Shown here: one piece after another, positions 36,316-44,542 of the stretch
Layout: each line of letters starts with the position of its first letter
How positions within the stretch are numbered: the stretch's first letter is position 1
NCBI GenBank assembly: GCA_015059925.1
Contig: SUZL01000002.1
Location: 62,001-126,000 of the forward strand
DNA length: 64,000 nt
Reading direction: 5' to 3'
Origin: Rikenellaceae bacterium
GTDB taxonomy: Bacteria > Bacteroidota > Bacteroidia > Bacteroidales > Rikenellaceae
Translations under genes and position numbers: made by a program
Notes under the pieces: generated by a model
Seen by the model: the letters and a program-made list of their open reading frames with translations, nothing else
Told to the model about the DNA's origin: nothing
The model's database searches: none

Positions 36316-36885
36316 TCATAGCAACCCCGCCTGATAATAGACGATGATCTGCTCCAGAACGCGATCCTCCTCCGCTTCGCCATATTGCGTCTTGAGGTTG
36401 TGGCCAAACAGACGACCTATTCCCTGCCAGAAACTCGCCACAAATCCGCCTCGAAATTCACGAATCACCTCAAAGGCTGTCTGGTCGGTTTCGCGGTCGA
36501 TGAGTTTTATAAAGACGCGCCCCTGCGTGCGAGTCATACGCGACGCAACGGGGGTATATTCATCCACTATCTGCTTGTAGCACTGCTTGATATATTGTCG
36601 CCGATCCTTCTTATCAAGCATCAGCAACGTATCCTCCATCTCGTACATCGTCTGCTTTGCCAGCTGCGCCATCGGATAGACAATCTTCACTGCATTGACC
36701 AATCGCTGGTAACGTCTTAAATCGATGGGACGGCTGAAAGCCATCACGGGCGCTATATCCACCTGCAAAATAGAATCCCCGCCATCGGGCACCATACGCT
36801 GACGCACAATGCCTCGCGAGCGCTGCGCCATCGCATCGGGCACAACGCACGCCAAAAGCAGCAGTATGAGAATCCAGCGTCGCAT
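36316..36885 (-). CDS. DUF4294 domain protein, exported
   Basis: A 189-residue protein with a signal peptide (MRRWILILLLLACVVPDAMAQ). The body matches the DUF4294 family of Bacteroidetes (LRRYQRLVNAVKIVYPMAQLAK, RVFIKLIDRETDQTAFEVIREFRGGFVASFWQGIGRLFGHNLK). It is basic and helical after the leader and has no known enzymatic motif, so the role is unknown. It is transcribed from its own promoter (-7 box at 36898-36905), separated from pyrD by a terminator. Confidence 0.82.
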   Translation of the reverse strand: MRRWILILLLLACVVPDAMAQRSRGIVRQRMVPDGGDSILQVDIAPVMAFSRPIDLRRYQRLVNAVKIVYPMAQLAKQTMYEMEDTLLMLDKKDRRQYIKQCYKQIVDEYTPVASRMTRTQGRVFIKLIDRETDQTAFEVIREFRGGFVASFWQGIGRLFGHNLKTQYGEAEEDRVLEQIIVYYQAGLL

Positions 36886-36897
36886 CGTTTCTTTTCA

Positions 36898-36905
36898 CAA
36901 ATATA
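36898..36905 (-). promoter_or_regulatory. -7 box of the DUF4294 gene
   Basis: TATATTTG on the minus strand, 13 bases before the ATG, so the leader is very short. Confidence 0.5.
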
Positions 36906-36967
36906 ACTCTTTAACGGCTATTTACGAAAAATTAGTATGACGATAGGGTAGCCGCCACCCCTAAAAA

Positions 36968-37002
36968 ACAAAAAAATCCGCCAACCCATCGGGCCGGCGG
37001 AC
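36968..37002 (-). terminator. terminator of the pyrC-carAB-pyrKD operon
   Basis: On the minus strand TCCGCC / GGCGGA with an inner CC/GG pairing, then seven T residues, just after pyrD. Confidence 0.88.
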
Positions 37003-37022
37003 TCTATCCAAAGTGCATTGCT

Positions 37023-37949
37023 TTACTTCACAATGCCAATAATATCGCTCAGACGCTCAATACCCAGACGCTCCATCTCTGCGGGCAAATCCTCGATGAT
37101 TCGCTTGCAGGCGTAGGGATCCTTCAGATTGGCAGCACCCACCTGCACCGTCGTAGCACCCGCCATCATCATCTCGATAACGTCCGATGCACTCTCCACG
37201 CCACCGCATCCCATCACGGGAATCGAGCAGGCGTTAGCCACCTGATATACCATACGCACCGCTACGGGGAAGATCGCAGGGCCCGAGAAACCACCCATCT
37301 TATTGGCGATAACGGGACGGCGACGCTTAGTGTCGATACGCATACCCAGCAACGTGTTAATCAAGCAGATACCATCAGCTCCCGCCTCCTCGCAAGCCTT
37401 CGCAATTGCTACGATATCGGTTACATTGGGGCTGAGCTTGATGAATATGGGCTTGGTCGTTACGGCTTTCACGGCGCGCGTAACCTCGGCCGCCATCTCG
37501 GGCTGCGTACCGAAACTCATACCGCCATTATGCACATTGGGGCACGATACGTTCACCTCGATGATTGCCACCTGCTCCTCCTTATCGACCTTCGCGCAAC
37601 ACTCGGCATACTCCTCGATCGAGAAGCCGCTGATGTTGGCCACGATAGGCTTATGGAAAATCTCGCGCAACGCGGGCAACTCCTTCGCCACAACAGCATC
37701 CACACCCGGATTCTGCAAACCCACCGAGTTTATCAGTCCCGAACGGCACTCGGCAATACGGGGCGTGGGGTTACCGAAACGCGCCTCGCGCGTCGTTCCC
37801 TTGATAGATATCGAGCCGAGGATGTTGATATCGTAGAACTCATTATGCTCACGACCGAAACCAAACGTTCCACTCGCAGGAATAACGGGGTTGTCCAGCT
37901 TCACGCCGCACAACTCAACCGACAAATCAAATTTCTTATCCATATCCAT
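37023..37949 (-). CDS. pyrD: dihydroorotate dehydrogenase, class 1B catalytic subunit
   Basis: PyrD oxidises dihydroorotate to orotate. This is the FMN subunit of the class 1B enzyme, which passes electrons to PyrK and NAD+. Motifs include NPVIPASGTFGFG, the catalytic Cys loop VNVSCPNVHNGGMSFG, FIKLSPNVTDI, and the FMN phosphate site at MGCGGVESASDV. Length 308 is normal. It follows pyrK by five bases and is the last gene of the operon. Pairing with pyrK confirms type 1B. Confidence 0.95.
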   Translation of the reverse strand: MDMDKKFDLSVELCGVKLDNPVIPASGTFGFGREHNEFYDINILGSISIKGTTREARFGNPTPRIAECRSGLINSVGLQNPGVDAVVAKELPALREIFHKPIVANISGFSIEEYAECCAKVDKEEQVAIIEVNVSCPNVHNGGMSFGTQPEMAAEVTRAVKAVTTKPIFIKLSPNVTDIVAIAKACEEAGADGICLINTLLGMRIDTKRRRPVIANKMGGFSGPAIFPVAVRMVYQVANACSIPVMGCGGVESASDVIEMMMAGATTVQVGAANLKDPYACKRIIEDLPAEMERLGIERLSDIIGIVK

Positions 37950-37954
37950 CCTCC

Positions 37955-38695
37955 TTACCAGATTATCTCTTCACGTTTCATTACGGGGCCCTCCTTGCAG
38001 ATGCGTTTGTTGCCCGTCAGCGTCTTGCAGCTGCAACCCATACAAGCGCCGAAGCCGCAACCCATACGCTCCTCGAACGAGAGCTCACCGCTCACCGTCG
38101 TATTGTCGCACAGCGCCTTAAGCATCGGCAGCGGACCGCACGAGTAGAAGTAGTCGAACTCTACCTCACCCTCACGAATTGCATCCGTCACAAAGCCCTT
38201 CGTACCAACCGAGCCATCGGCCGTCGAGATATATACCTCTGCACCCAACGCACGGAACTCGTCGGCATAGAAGATCTCTTTAGCGGTGTTGAAGCCCAGC
38301 ACTACGCTCACCTTCTTGCCGCGAGCCAGCAGCTCCTTGGCCAGACGATAGAGTGGTGGAACACCCACACCGCCGCCCACCAGCAGCGGACGCTCGCACT
38401 CGACATCGACATCGAAGCCATTGCCGAGTCCCGTCAGCACATCCAGCTCCTCGCCAGACGTCATACGGCTCATCTGCTCCGTACCACGACCTACGACCTT
38501 GTAGATGATGGTGATGGTATTCTCCGTCCAATCGTTGATCGAGATGGGACGACGCAGATACAACCCCTCGAGCTCGATATTCACGAACTGTCCCGGACGG
38601 CTGATCCACTGCGTATCACCCTCGAGCACCATACGCCAGACATCTGACGTAAGGGGCTCGTTGGCAACGATTTTATAGATTCCTTTCTTATACAT
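37955..38695 (-). CDS. pyrK: dihydroorotate dehydrogenase electron transfer subunit
   Basis: PyrK carries FAD and a 2Fe-2S cluster and links PyrD to NAD+. FAD-binding motifs are RPISIND and GRGTEQMSRM, and the nucleotide site is LLVGGGVGVPPLYRLAKEL. The cluster cysteines are near the C-terminus (MGCGFGACMGCSCKTLTGNKRICKEG). I place the start at 38695 (MYKKGIYKIV), one base after the carB stop; the track start at 38725 would overlap carB by 29 bases and adds a non-homologous leader. An ATG at 38707 is also possible. Confidence 0.92.
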   Translation of the reverse strand: MYKKGIYKIVANEPLTSDVWRMVLEGDTQWISRPGQFVNIELEGLYLRRPISINDWTENTITIIYKVVGRGTEQMSRMTSGEELDVLTGLGNGFDVDVECERPLLVGGGVGVPPLYRLAKELLARGKKVSVVLGFNTAKEIFYADEFRALGAEVYISTADGSVGTKGFVTDAIREGEVEFDYFYSCGPLPMLKALCDNTTVSGELSFEERMGCGFGACMGCSCKTLTGNKRICKEGPVMKREEIIW

Positions 38696-38696
38696 A

Positions 38697-41600
38697 TTAC
38701 TTACCATCGATGGTTGATACTCCAAGCGTAATCTCCTCCAGCACGTCGAGCAACACGCTCACGGTCTCCAGCGCCGTAAAGAGCGTTACGTTGTTCTCGG
38801 CCGCAGCACGACGGATCTCATAACCGTCGCGGCGGGTGCTGTGCTGATTCACATCGATAGTATTGATAACGTAGGTAACGTGGCCCTTGCGCAACTCGTC
38901 GTAGATCTCGGTGCTACCCTCGCTGATCTTTCTCAGGTGGCGGGTACGCACACCGTGGTTACGCAGGAACTCGCACGTTCCTCCCGTAGCCTCGATATTG
39001 AAACCGAGGTCGTAGAAGCGGCGGATGAGCGGCAGAGCGCGCTCCTTATCCACGTCGGCAATCGTAACGAAGATCGTACCGTAGTTAGCTACGGCCACGC
39101 CCGACGACTGCAGCGACTTGTAGAGCGCCCGCGTCAGACTCTTGTCGTATCCGATAGCCTCACCCGTCGATTTCATCTCGGGCGAGAGGTATGAATCCAC
39201 ACCGCGAATCTTGGCAAACGAGAAGGCTGGCGACTTAACGAACCAACGCGTGCTCTCCTTGCCATAAACCTCCGTGATACCCTGCTCGCGCAGCGAGTGG
39301 CCGAGGATGACCATCGTAGCGATCTTCGCCATAGGCACACCCGTCGATTTAGAGAGGAAGGGAACGGTACGCGACGAACGGGGGTTCACCTCGATCACGA
39401 ATACCTTATCCTGCTCATCCACAATGAACTGTATATTGAACAGACCAACGATTCCGATTGCCAATCCCAGACGCTGCGTGTACTCGATGATGGTATCCTT
39501 CACCTGCTGGCTTACGCTGAAGGTAGGATAAACGCTGATTGAGTCTCCAGAGTGGATACCCGTACGCTCGACGTGCTCCATAATGCCGGGGATGAATACA
39601 TCCTTGCCATCGCAGATTGCATCAACCTCCAACTCCTTACCCTGAATATACTTATCGACCAGCACGGGCGACTTCTCATTAATCTCAACGGCCGAGCGCA
39701 GGTAGTGGCGCAGAGTCTCCTCATTACCCACGATCTGCATCGCACGACCACCCAGCACGAAGCTCGGACGCACCAATACGGGGTAGCCGATACGAGCTGC
39801 AGCCTCGACACCTGCCTCGATGTCCGTAACGGCCTTAGCCTGAGGCTGCGGGATGCCCACCTCGTTCATAATGCGCTCGAAGCACTTGCGATCCTCGGCG
39901 TTGTTGATGGCGTCGATACCCGTACCGATAATCTTAACGCCCAGCTCAGCCAAAGGCTCCGCGAGATTGATTGCGGTCTGACCACCGAGCGATACAACGA
40001 TACCCTCGGGCTGCTCCAGCTCCACAACATTCATCACATCCTCCACGGTCAGCGGCTCGAAGTAGAGCTTGTCGCTGATGGTGTAGTCCGTCGAAACGGT
40101 CTCGGGGTTATTGTTGATGATGATAGCCTCGTAGCCGGCCTCCTTGATGGTCCAGATGGCGTGTACGGTCGAGTAGTCGAACTCCACACCTTGACCGATA
40201 CGAATCGGGCCCGAACCCAGCACCAGAATCTTCTTGCGGTCGCTTCTTATAGACTCGTTCTCAGCCTCATAAGTCGAGTAGAAGTAGGGTACATAGGTAT
40301 CGATCTCACCGGCACACGAGTCGATAATCTTATAAACGGGGAATACATTCTCCTTCTTACGCAGCAGATATACCTCCGCCTCGGTCATTCCCCACAGCTG
40401 GCCGATGAACTTATCGCTGAAGCCCATACGCTTGGCCTCCTTGAGCGTTGCAACGCAACCCACATTGGCCGCCACAACCTTCTCCATCTCGACGATGTTC
40501 TTGAACTTCTCGAGGAACAACATATCGATCTTGGTGTGGTTGTAGATAATCAGCAGATCCACACCCTTGCGAATGAGCTGTGCGATGGCGTGCATACGAT
40601 CGTCCGTACCCTTGCGGATGTACTCCAGCAGCGAGTCGGTGCTCCAGTCGTCAAATTTCTTATTGTGGATGTGGCAAACACCCGTCTCGAGCGAGCGCAC
40701 AGCCTTGAGGATACCCTCCTCGATTGTGCGACCGATGCTCATCACCTCACCCGTAGCCTTCATCTGCGTACCCAGCTCGTTCGATGCGTCGCTGAACTTA
40801 TCGAACGGGAAACGTGCAACCTTCAGCACAACGTAATCCAACGCGGGCTCGAAGCAGGCAGGACGATCCGAGATCATAATCTCGTCGAGGGTCAAACCTA
40901 CGGCAATTTTCGCCGTAACGCGAGCGATCGGAAAACCGCTGGCCTTCGATGCCAGAGCCGACGAACGCGACACGCGGGGATTCACCTCGATGATATAATA
41001 CTTGAACGAGAGGGGATCCAGCGCAAACTGCACGTTGCAACCACCCTCGATCTTGAGCTCGCGGATAATCTTCAGAGCGCTATCACGCAGCAGCTGATAC
41101 TCCGTGTCGGTCAGCGTCTGCGCGGGAGCGATAACCATCGAGTCGCCCGTGTGAATACCTACGGGGTCGATGTTCTCCATACTACAAATTGCGATGGCCG
41201 TATCGTTCTTATCGCGCATCACCTCGAACTCAATCTCCTTGTAGCCCTTGATACTCTTCTCGACCAAAACCTGATGTACGGGCGAGAGAATCAGAGCGTT
41301 ACGCATAATCTCGCGCAGCTCCTCCTCGTTGTCGGCAAAACCGCCACCCGTACCACCCAGCGTAAATGCGGGACGCAACACTACGGGATAACCGATCTGC
41401 TCGGCAGCCTTCACACCATCCTCCATCGAATTCACCACCAGCGAGGGCAGCACGGGCTCGCCGATTCTTACGCACAACTCCTTGAAGAGCTCGCGGTCCT
41501 CAGCCTCCTCGATACTCTTGAACGAGGTACCCAGAATCTCAACGTGACACTCATCCAAAACGCCCTTCTTGGCCAACTGCACAGCCAGATTCAGACCTGT

Positions 41601-41879
41601 CTGACCACCCAAACCCGGCACGATAGCGTCGGGACGCTCGAAGCGCACGATCTTGGCAACATACTCCAGCGTCAAAGGCTCCATATATACCTTATCGGCG
41701 ATGTTCGTATCGGTCATAATTGTTGCGGGGTTCGAGTTGGCGAGGATAACCTCATAACCCTCCTCCTTAAGTGCGAGGCACGCCTGCGTTCCTGCATAGT
41801 CGAACTCTGCGGCCTGACCGATGACAATCGGACCTGAGCCGATCACCATCACTTTCTTGATATCTGTTCTCTTAGGCAT
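38697..41879 (-). CDS. carB: carbamoyl-phosphate synthase large subunit
   Basis: CarB makes carbamoyl phosphate from bicarbonate, ammonia and two ATP. The 1060-residue chain shows the duplicated ATP-grasp halves. KVMVIGSGPIVIGQAAEFDY near the start and KILVLGSGPIRIGQGVEFDY near residue 550 mark them, and EVNPRVSRSSALASKATG-like sites occur in both. The C-terminal MGS-like allosteric domain (about 930-1060) is present. In E. coli ammonia reaches CarB through a tunnel from the CarA glutaminase; here CarA lacks the nucleophile, so the nitrogen source is uncertain. It overlaps carA by eight bases. Confidence 0.96.
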   Translation of the reverse strand: MPKRTDIKKVMVIGSGPIVIGQAAEFDYAGTQACLALKEEGYEVILANSNPATIMTDTNIADKVYMEPLTLEYVAKIVRFERPDAIVPGLGGQTGLNLAVQLAKKGVLDECHVEILGTSFKSIEEAEDRELFKELCVRIGEPVLPSLVVNSMEDGVKAAEQIGYPVVLRPAFTLGGTGGGFADNEEELREIMRNALILSPVHQVLVEKSIKGYKEIEFEVMRDKNDTAIAICSMENIDPVGIHTGDSMVIAPAQTLTDTEYQLLRDSALKIIRELKIEGGCNVQFALDPLSFKYYIIEVNPRVSRSSALASKASGFPIARVTAKIAVGLTLDEIMISDRPACFEPALDYVVLKVARFPFDKFSDASNELGTQMKATGEVMSIGRTIEEGILKAVRSLETGVCHIHNKKFDDWSTDSLLEYIRKGTDDRMHAIAQLIRKGVDLLIIYNHTKIDMLFLEKFKNIVEMEKVVAANVGCVATLKEAKRMGFSDKFIGQLWGMTEAEVYLLRKKENVFPVYKIIDSCAGEIDTYVPYFYSTYEAENESIRSDRKKILVLGSGPIRIGQGVEFDYSTVHAIWTIKEAGYEAIIINNNPETVSTDYTISDKLYFEPLTVEDVMNVVELEQPEGIVVSLGGQTAINLAEPLAELGVKIIGTGIDAINNAEDRKCFERIMNEVGIPQPQAKAVTDIEAGVEAAARIGYPVLVRPSFVLGGRAMQIVGNEETLRHYLRSAVEINEKSPVLVDKYIQGKELEVDAICDGKDVFIPGIMEHVERTGIHSGDSISVYPTFSVSQQVKDTIIEYTQRLGLAIGIVGLFNIQFIVDEQDKVFVIEVNPRSSRTVPFLSKSTGVPMAKIATMVILGHSLREQGITEVYGKESTRWFVKSPAFSFAKIRGVDSYLSPEMKSTGEAIGYDKSLTRALYKSLQSSGVAVANYGTIFVTIADVDKERALPLIRRFYDLGFNIEATGGTCEFLRNHGVRTRHLRKISEGSTEIYDELRKGHVTYVINTIDVNQHSTRRDGYEIRRAAAENNVTLFTALETVSVLLDVLEEITLGVSTIDGK

Positions 41880-42960
41880 TTTGTTTCTCCTCCATCAGTT
41901 TAATGAATTTATCGAAAAGATATGCGCAATCGTGCGGACCCGGAGCGCTCTCGGGGTGGAACTGCAGTGCATAAACCTTGTCCTCGGCGCACTCCACACC
42001 CTCGATAGTCTTATCGAGAACATTCTCGTGCGTAACCTGAAGGCGCGTAGCGGCAATCGACTCTGCATCCACAACGTAGCCGTGATTCTGCGAAGCCATA
42101 TCGATGCGGCCCGTTTGAAGATCGCGCACAGCCGCAGAGCCGTGGTGGCCACACTTCATCTTATACACCTTGGCGCCATACGCCAGCGAGATAAGCTGCA
42201 TACCGAGCGACACACCGAACAGAGGAATCTTTCCCTCCACAGCCTTGATCAGCTCCACAACCTCGGGCAGAGCCTCGGGCGAGCCCGGACCGTTTGAGAT
42301 GAAGATACCGTCGGGATTGAATGCCATAATCTCCTCGAGCGTGGTGTTGTAGGGCACAACCGTTACGTTGCAGCCGCGATTGTTGAACTGGCGGATCATA
42401 CTATACTTGATACCGCAATCAACAGCCACGATGTCGTACTTATGGTTGGGCGTACGCGAGAACCAGCGCTTGGTGCTGCTCACCTTAGCCACCTGATTCT
42501 GGGGCAGGGGAGTGTTCTTAATCATCTCGAGTGCCTGCTCCGTCGTAGTATCGATATTTACGATTGCTGCGCGCTGCACACCCTCGTCGCGGATGATGCG
42601 CACGATCATACGCGTATCTACACCAGCGATGCAGGGGATACCCGCCTCGTCCAAAGTCTCCGAGAAGGTCTTTGTGTAGCGGAAGTTGCTGGGGTTCTCG
42701 TTGCACTCGCGCACAACCATACCTCCCACCTGAGGAGTCTTCGACTCGAAGTCCTCGTCCGTAATACCATAGTTACCGATCAGCGGGTAAGCCATCACCA
42801 CGATCTGATCGATGCACGAGGGATCGGAGAGAATCTCCTGATAACCCACCACCGAGGTGTTGAAAATGATCTCGCACACACGCTCCACCGAGGCACCATA
42901 GCCATAACCGAGGAACTCGCGACCATTCTCAAGAACTAACTTTTTTGTAAATGGTTTCAT
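41872..42960 (-). CDS. carA: carbamoyl-phosphate synthase small subunit lacking the glutaminase Cys
   Basis: CarA normally hydrolyses glutamine and feeds ammonia to CarB. The 362-residue chain has the expected N-terminal domain (FNTSVVGYQEILSDPS) and the class I glutaminase fold (YDIVAVDCGIKYSMIR, SNGPGSPEAL, GHHGSAA). The triad His335 and Glu337 are kept in FHPES. The nucleophile elbow, GxCLGHQ in active enzymes, reads FGVSLGMQ: Ser251 (codon TCG at 42208-42210) replaces Cys, and Met254 replaces His. Mammalian ammonia-dependent CPS1 also has Ser at this place. The subunit should therefore not hydrolyse glutamine by the usual mechanism. It may be structural, or another CarA may exist elsewhere. 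Confidence 0.93.
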   Translation of the reverse strand: MKPFTKKLVLENGREFLGYGYGASVERVCEIIFNTSVVGYQEILSDPSCIDQIVVMAYPLIGNYGITDEDFESKTPQVGGMVVRECNENPSNFRYTKTFSETLDEAGIPCIAGVDTRMIVRIIRDEGVQRAAIVNIDTTTEQALEMIKNTPLPQNQVAKVSSTKRWFSRTPNHKYDIVAVDCGIKYSMIRQFNNRGCNVTVVPYNTTLEEIMAFNPDGIFISNGPGSPEALPEVVELIKAVEGKIPLFGVSLGMQLISLAYGAKVYKMKCGHHGSAAVRDLQTGRIDMASQNHGYVVDAESIAATRLQVTHENVLDKTIEGVECAEDKVYALQFHPESAPGPHDCAYLFDKFIKLMEEKQNA

Positions 42961-42987
42961 CGTTTTGTTTTGATTTATATTATTCGT

Positions 42988-44265
42988 TTATCTCTTTTCA
43001 TACGCTACGCGGCCATCGACCAGCGTCAGGCAGCACTCGCCCTGCAACTCCCAACCCTCGAACGGGGTACTGCGTCCCTTCGAGAGGAAGGTCTCGGGAT
43101 CGACCGTAAATCTACTCTCCAGATCGAACACCGCAATGTCGGCAGCCTCACCCACGCGCAAGCCACCGCCCATATTGAATATTCGGCGCGGAGCCTCGGC
43201 CATCACCTCGACAGCCTTCTCGAGCGAGATCACACCCTGCATAACGAGCTTCGTATAGATCACCGCAAACGAGGTCTCAAGGCCTACAACACCCATTGCA
43301 CTGAACTCCAATCCGCGCGACTTCTCCTCGGCCGTATGGGGCGCGTGATCCGTCGCCACAACGTCGATCGTACCATCCTGCAATCCTGCGACAAGCGCCT
43401 CGCGATCCTCGGCCGAACGAATCGGGGGATTCATCTTAAAGCGTCCCTCCTCCTTCAGATCCATATCGCACATCGTCAGATAGTGGGGACCCGTCTCGCA
43501 GGTGATCTTCACACCTCGGGCTTTGGCCTGACGAATCAGCTCAACGCTCTCCTTTGTCGAGATGTGGCATACGTGATAACGGCAATCGGCCTTTGCAGCC
43601 AGCTCAATATCGCGCTCGATCTGTCGCCACTCGCTCTCCGAGCAGATTCCTCTATGGCCATTGAGTCGTGCATACTCGCCATCGTGAATATATCCTTTAC
43701 GCAGAAGCTCATTCACCTCGCAGTGTGCTGCAATGATAGCTCCCGTGCGTGCCGCCTCGGCCATAGCCGCCTGCATCACCTCGTCGCTCTGCACGCCGCT
43801 GCCGTCATCCGAGAAGCCTGCAACATAGGGCTTGAGCTGCTCGAAATCTACCAACTCACGGCCGTAACGCTTACGCGTGATGGTGGCGTAGGGCAGCACC
43901 TTAACCACAGCGTCGCGCTCGATCAACTGCAACTGCTGCTGCAGCGTCTCCACCGCATCGGGCGCAGGCTCAAGGTTGGGCATCGAACACACCATCGTAA
44001 AACCGCCGTGCGCCGCAGCCGCCGTGCCCGTTGCTATGGTCTCCTTTGCCGAGAATCCCGGCTCACGCAGATGGACGTGCAGATCGACCAATCCGCTCAT
44101 TACGACCTTGCCCTCGCAGTCATAGACGCGATCGCCCTCAGCTGGCTCGATGTTGGCCTCGATACGCTCAATTCGACCATCAACGACAGCCACATCGGCC
44201 ATCTCGGCCACGCCGTCGTGAATGATTTTTCCACCTTTAAGTATAATCTTTTCGCTCATATCCAT
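42988..44265 (-). CDS. pyrC: dihydroorotase
   Basis: PyrC cyclises carbamoyl-aspartate to dihydroorotate. It is the long (425-residue) type I-like amidohydrolase. Zinc-binding HxH is in DLHVHLREPG, further His ligands are in AAHCEVNEL and YHVCHIST, and the catalytic Asp is in VVATDHAPHT. The ATGs at 44265 and 44259 are both usable. It is the first gene of pyrC-carA-carB-pyrK-pyrD. A rho-independent hairpin ends only about five bases upstream of the first ATG, so expression must depend on readthrough of it. Confidence 0.95.
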   Translation of the reverse strand: MDMSEKIILKGGKIIHDGVAEMADVAVVDGRIERIEANIEPAEGDRVYDCEGKVVMSGLVDLHVHLREPGFSAKETIATGTAAAAHGGFTMVCSMPNLEPAPDAVETLQQQLQLIERDAVVKVLPYATITRKRYGRELVDFEQLKPYVAGFSDDGSGVQSDEVMQAAMAEAARTGAIIAAHCEVNELLRKGYIHDGEYARLNGHRGICSESEWRQIERDIELAAKADCRYHVCHISTKESVELIRQAKARGVKITCETGPHYLTMCDMDLKEEGRFKMNPPIRSAEDREALVAGLQDGTIDVVATDHAPHTAEEKSRGLEFSAMGVVGLETSFAVIYTKLVMQGVISLEKAVEVMAEAPRRIFNMGGGLRVGEAADIAVFDLESRFTVDPETFLSKGRSTPFEGWELQGECCLTLVDGRVAYEKR

Positions 44266-44269
44266 TTAC

Positions 44270-44294
44270 AAAAAGGGCGACCAAACAGTCGCCC
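44270..44294 (-). terminator. hairpin terminator directly in front of pyrC (probable attenuator)
   Basis: On the minus strand GGGCGAC-TGTTTG-GTCGCCC is a perfect seven-pair stem, followed by five T residues at 44274-44270. The pyrC ATG is at 44265. It lies between a good promoter and the operon, which is the position of an attenuator. Confidence 0.8.
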
Positions 44295-44300
44295 AATATA

Positions 44301-44426
44301 TCAACAATAAAAAACAGTAGTAACGTCGTTCTGAAATTCAACCGTAGATGCCGAGAAACAATAACCCACTTGCTTAACCTCAGATGGTTGCGCCCACGAT
44401 GGAGATATGTTTCGACTCTGTTTCAT
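44301..44426 (-). other. possible leader peptide ORF of the pyr operon
   Basis: A 41-codon ORF (MKQSRNISPSWAQP... ending VTTVFYC) begins about 22 bases after the -7 box. It ends in TGA six bases before the terminator stem. The last codons and the following bases are U-rich (GTTTTTTATTGTTGATATATT). A ribosome at the stop codon would cover the start of the hairpin. Whether it is translated is unknown, and it may also be part of a dispersed intergenic element. Confidence 0.5.
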
Positions 44427-44447
44427 TTCGACCTTATTTATTTCGTG

Positions 44448-44455
44448 CAAAGATA
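44448..44455 (-). promoter_or_regulatory. -7 box of the pyr operon
   Basis: TATCTTTG on the minus strand followed by C, with a TTGG sequence 16 bases upstream as a possible -33. It implies a leader of about 175 bases before pyrC. Confidence 0.65.
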
Positions 44456-44542
44456 GTAAAAATTTCCAATCCACACAATCGCCGAGCGCACTTTTTCGAT
44501 TATTTTTCGTCCCTTGCCGAGCGTGCGCTCAATCTATACGAT

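Noticed and set aside
35931-36407. 158-codon minus-strand ORF with a PILSCSTLFC repeat
   Set aside because: It is a translation of the pentanucleotide array plus antisense of the LytTR gene.
39552-41837. 761-codon ORF on the plus strand
   Set aside because: It is fully antisense to carB, has no recognisable motif and arises from the codon bias of the real gene.
42970-44310. 446-codon ORF on the plus strand
   Set aside because: It is antisense to pyrC and runs into the attenuator; no family resemblance.
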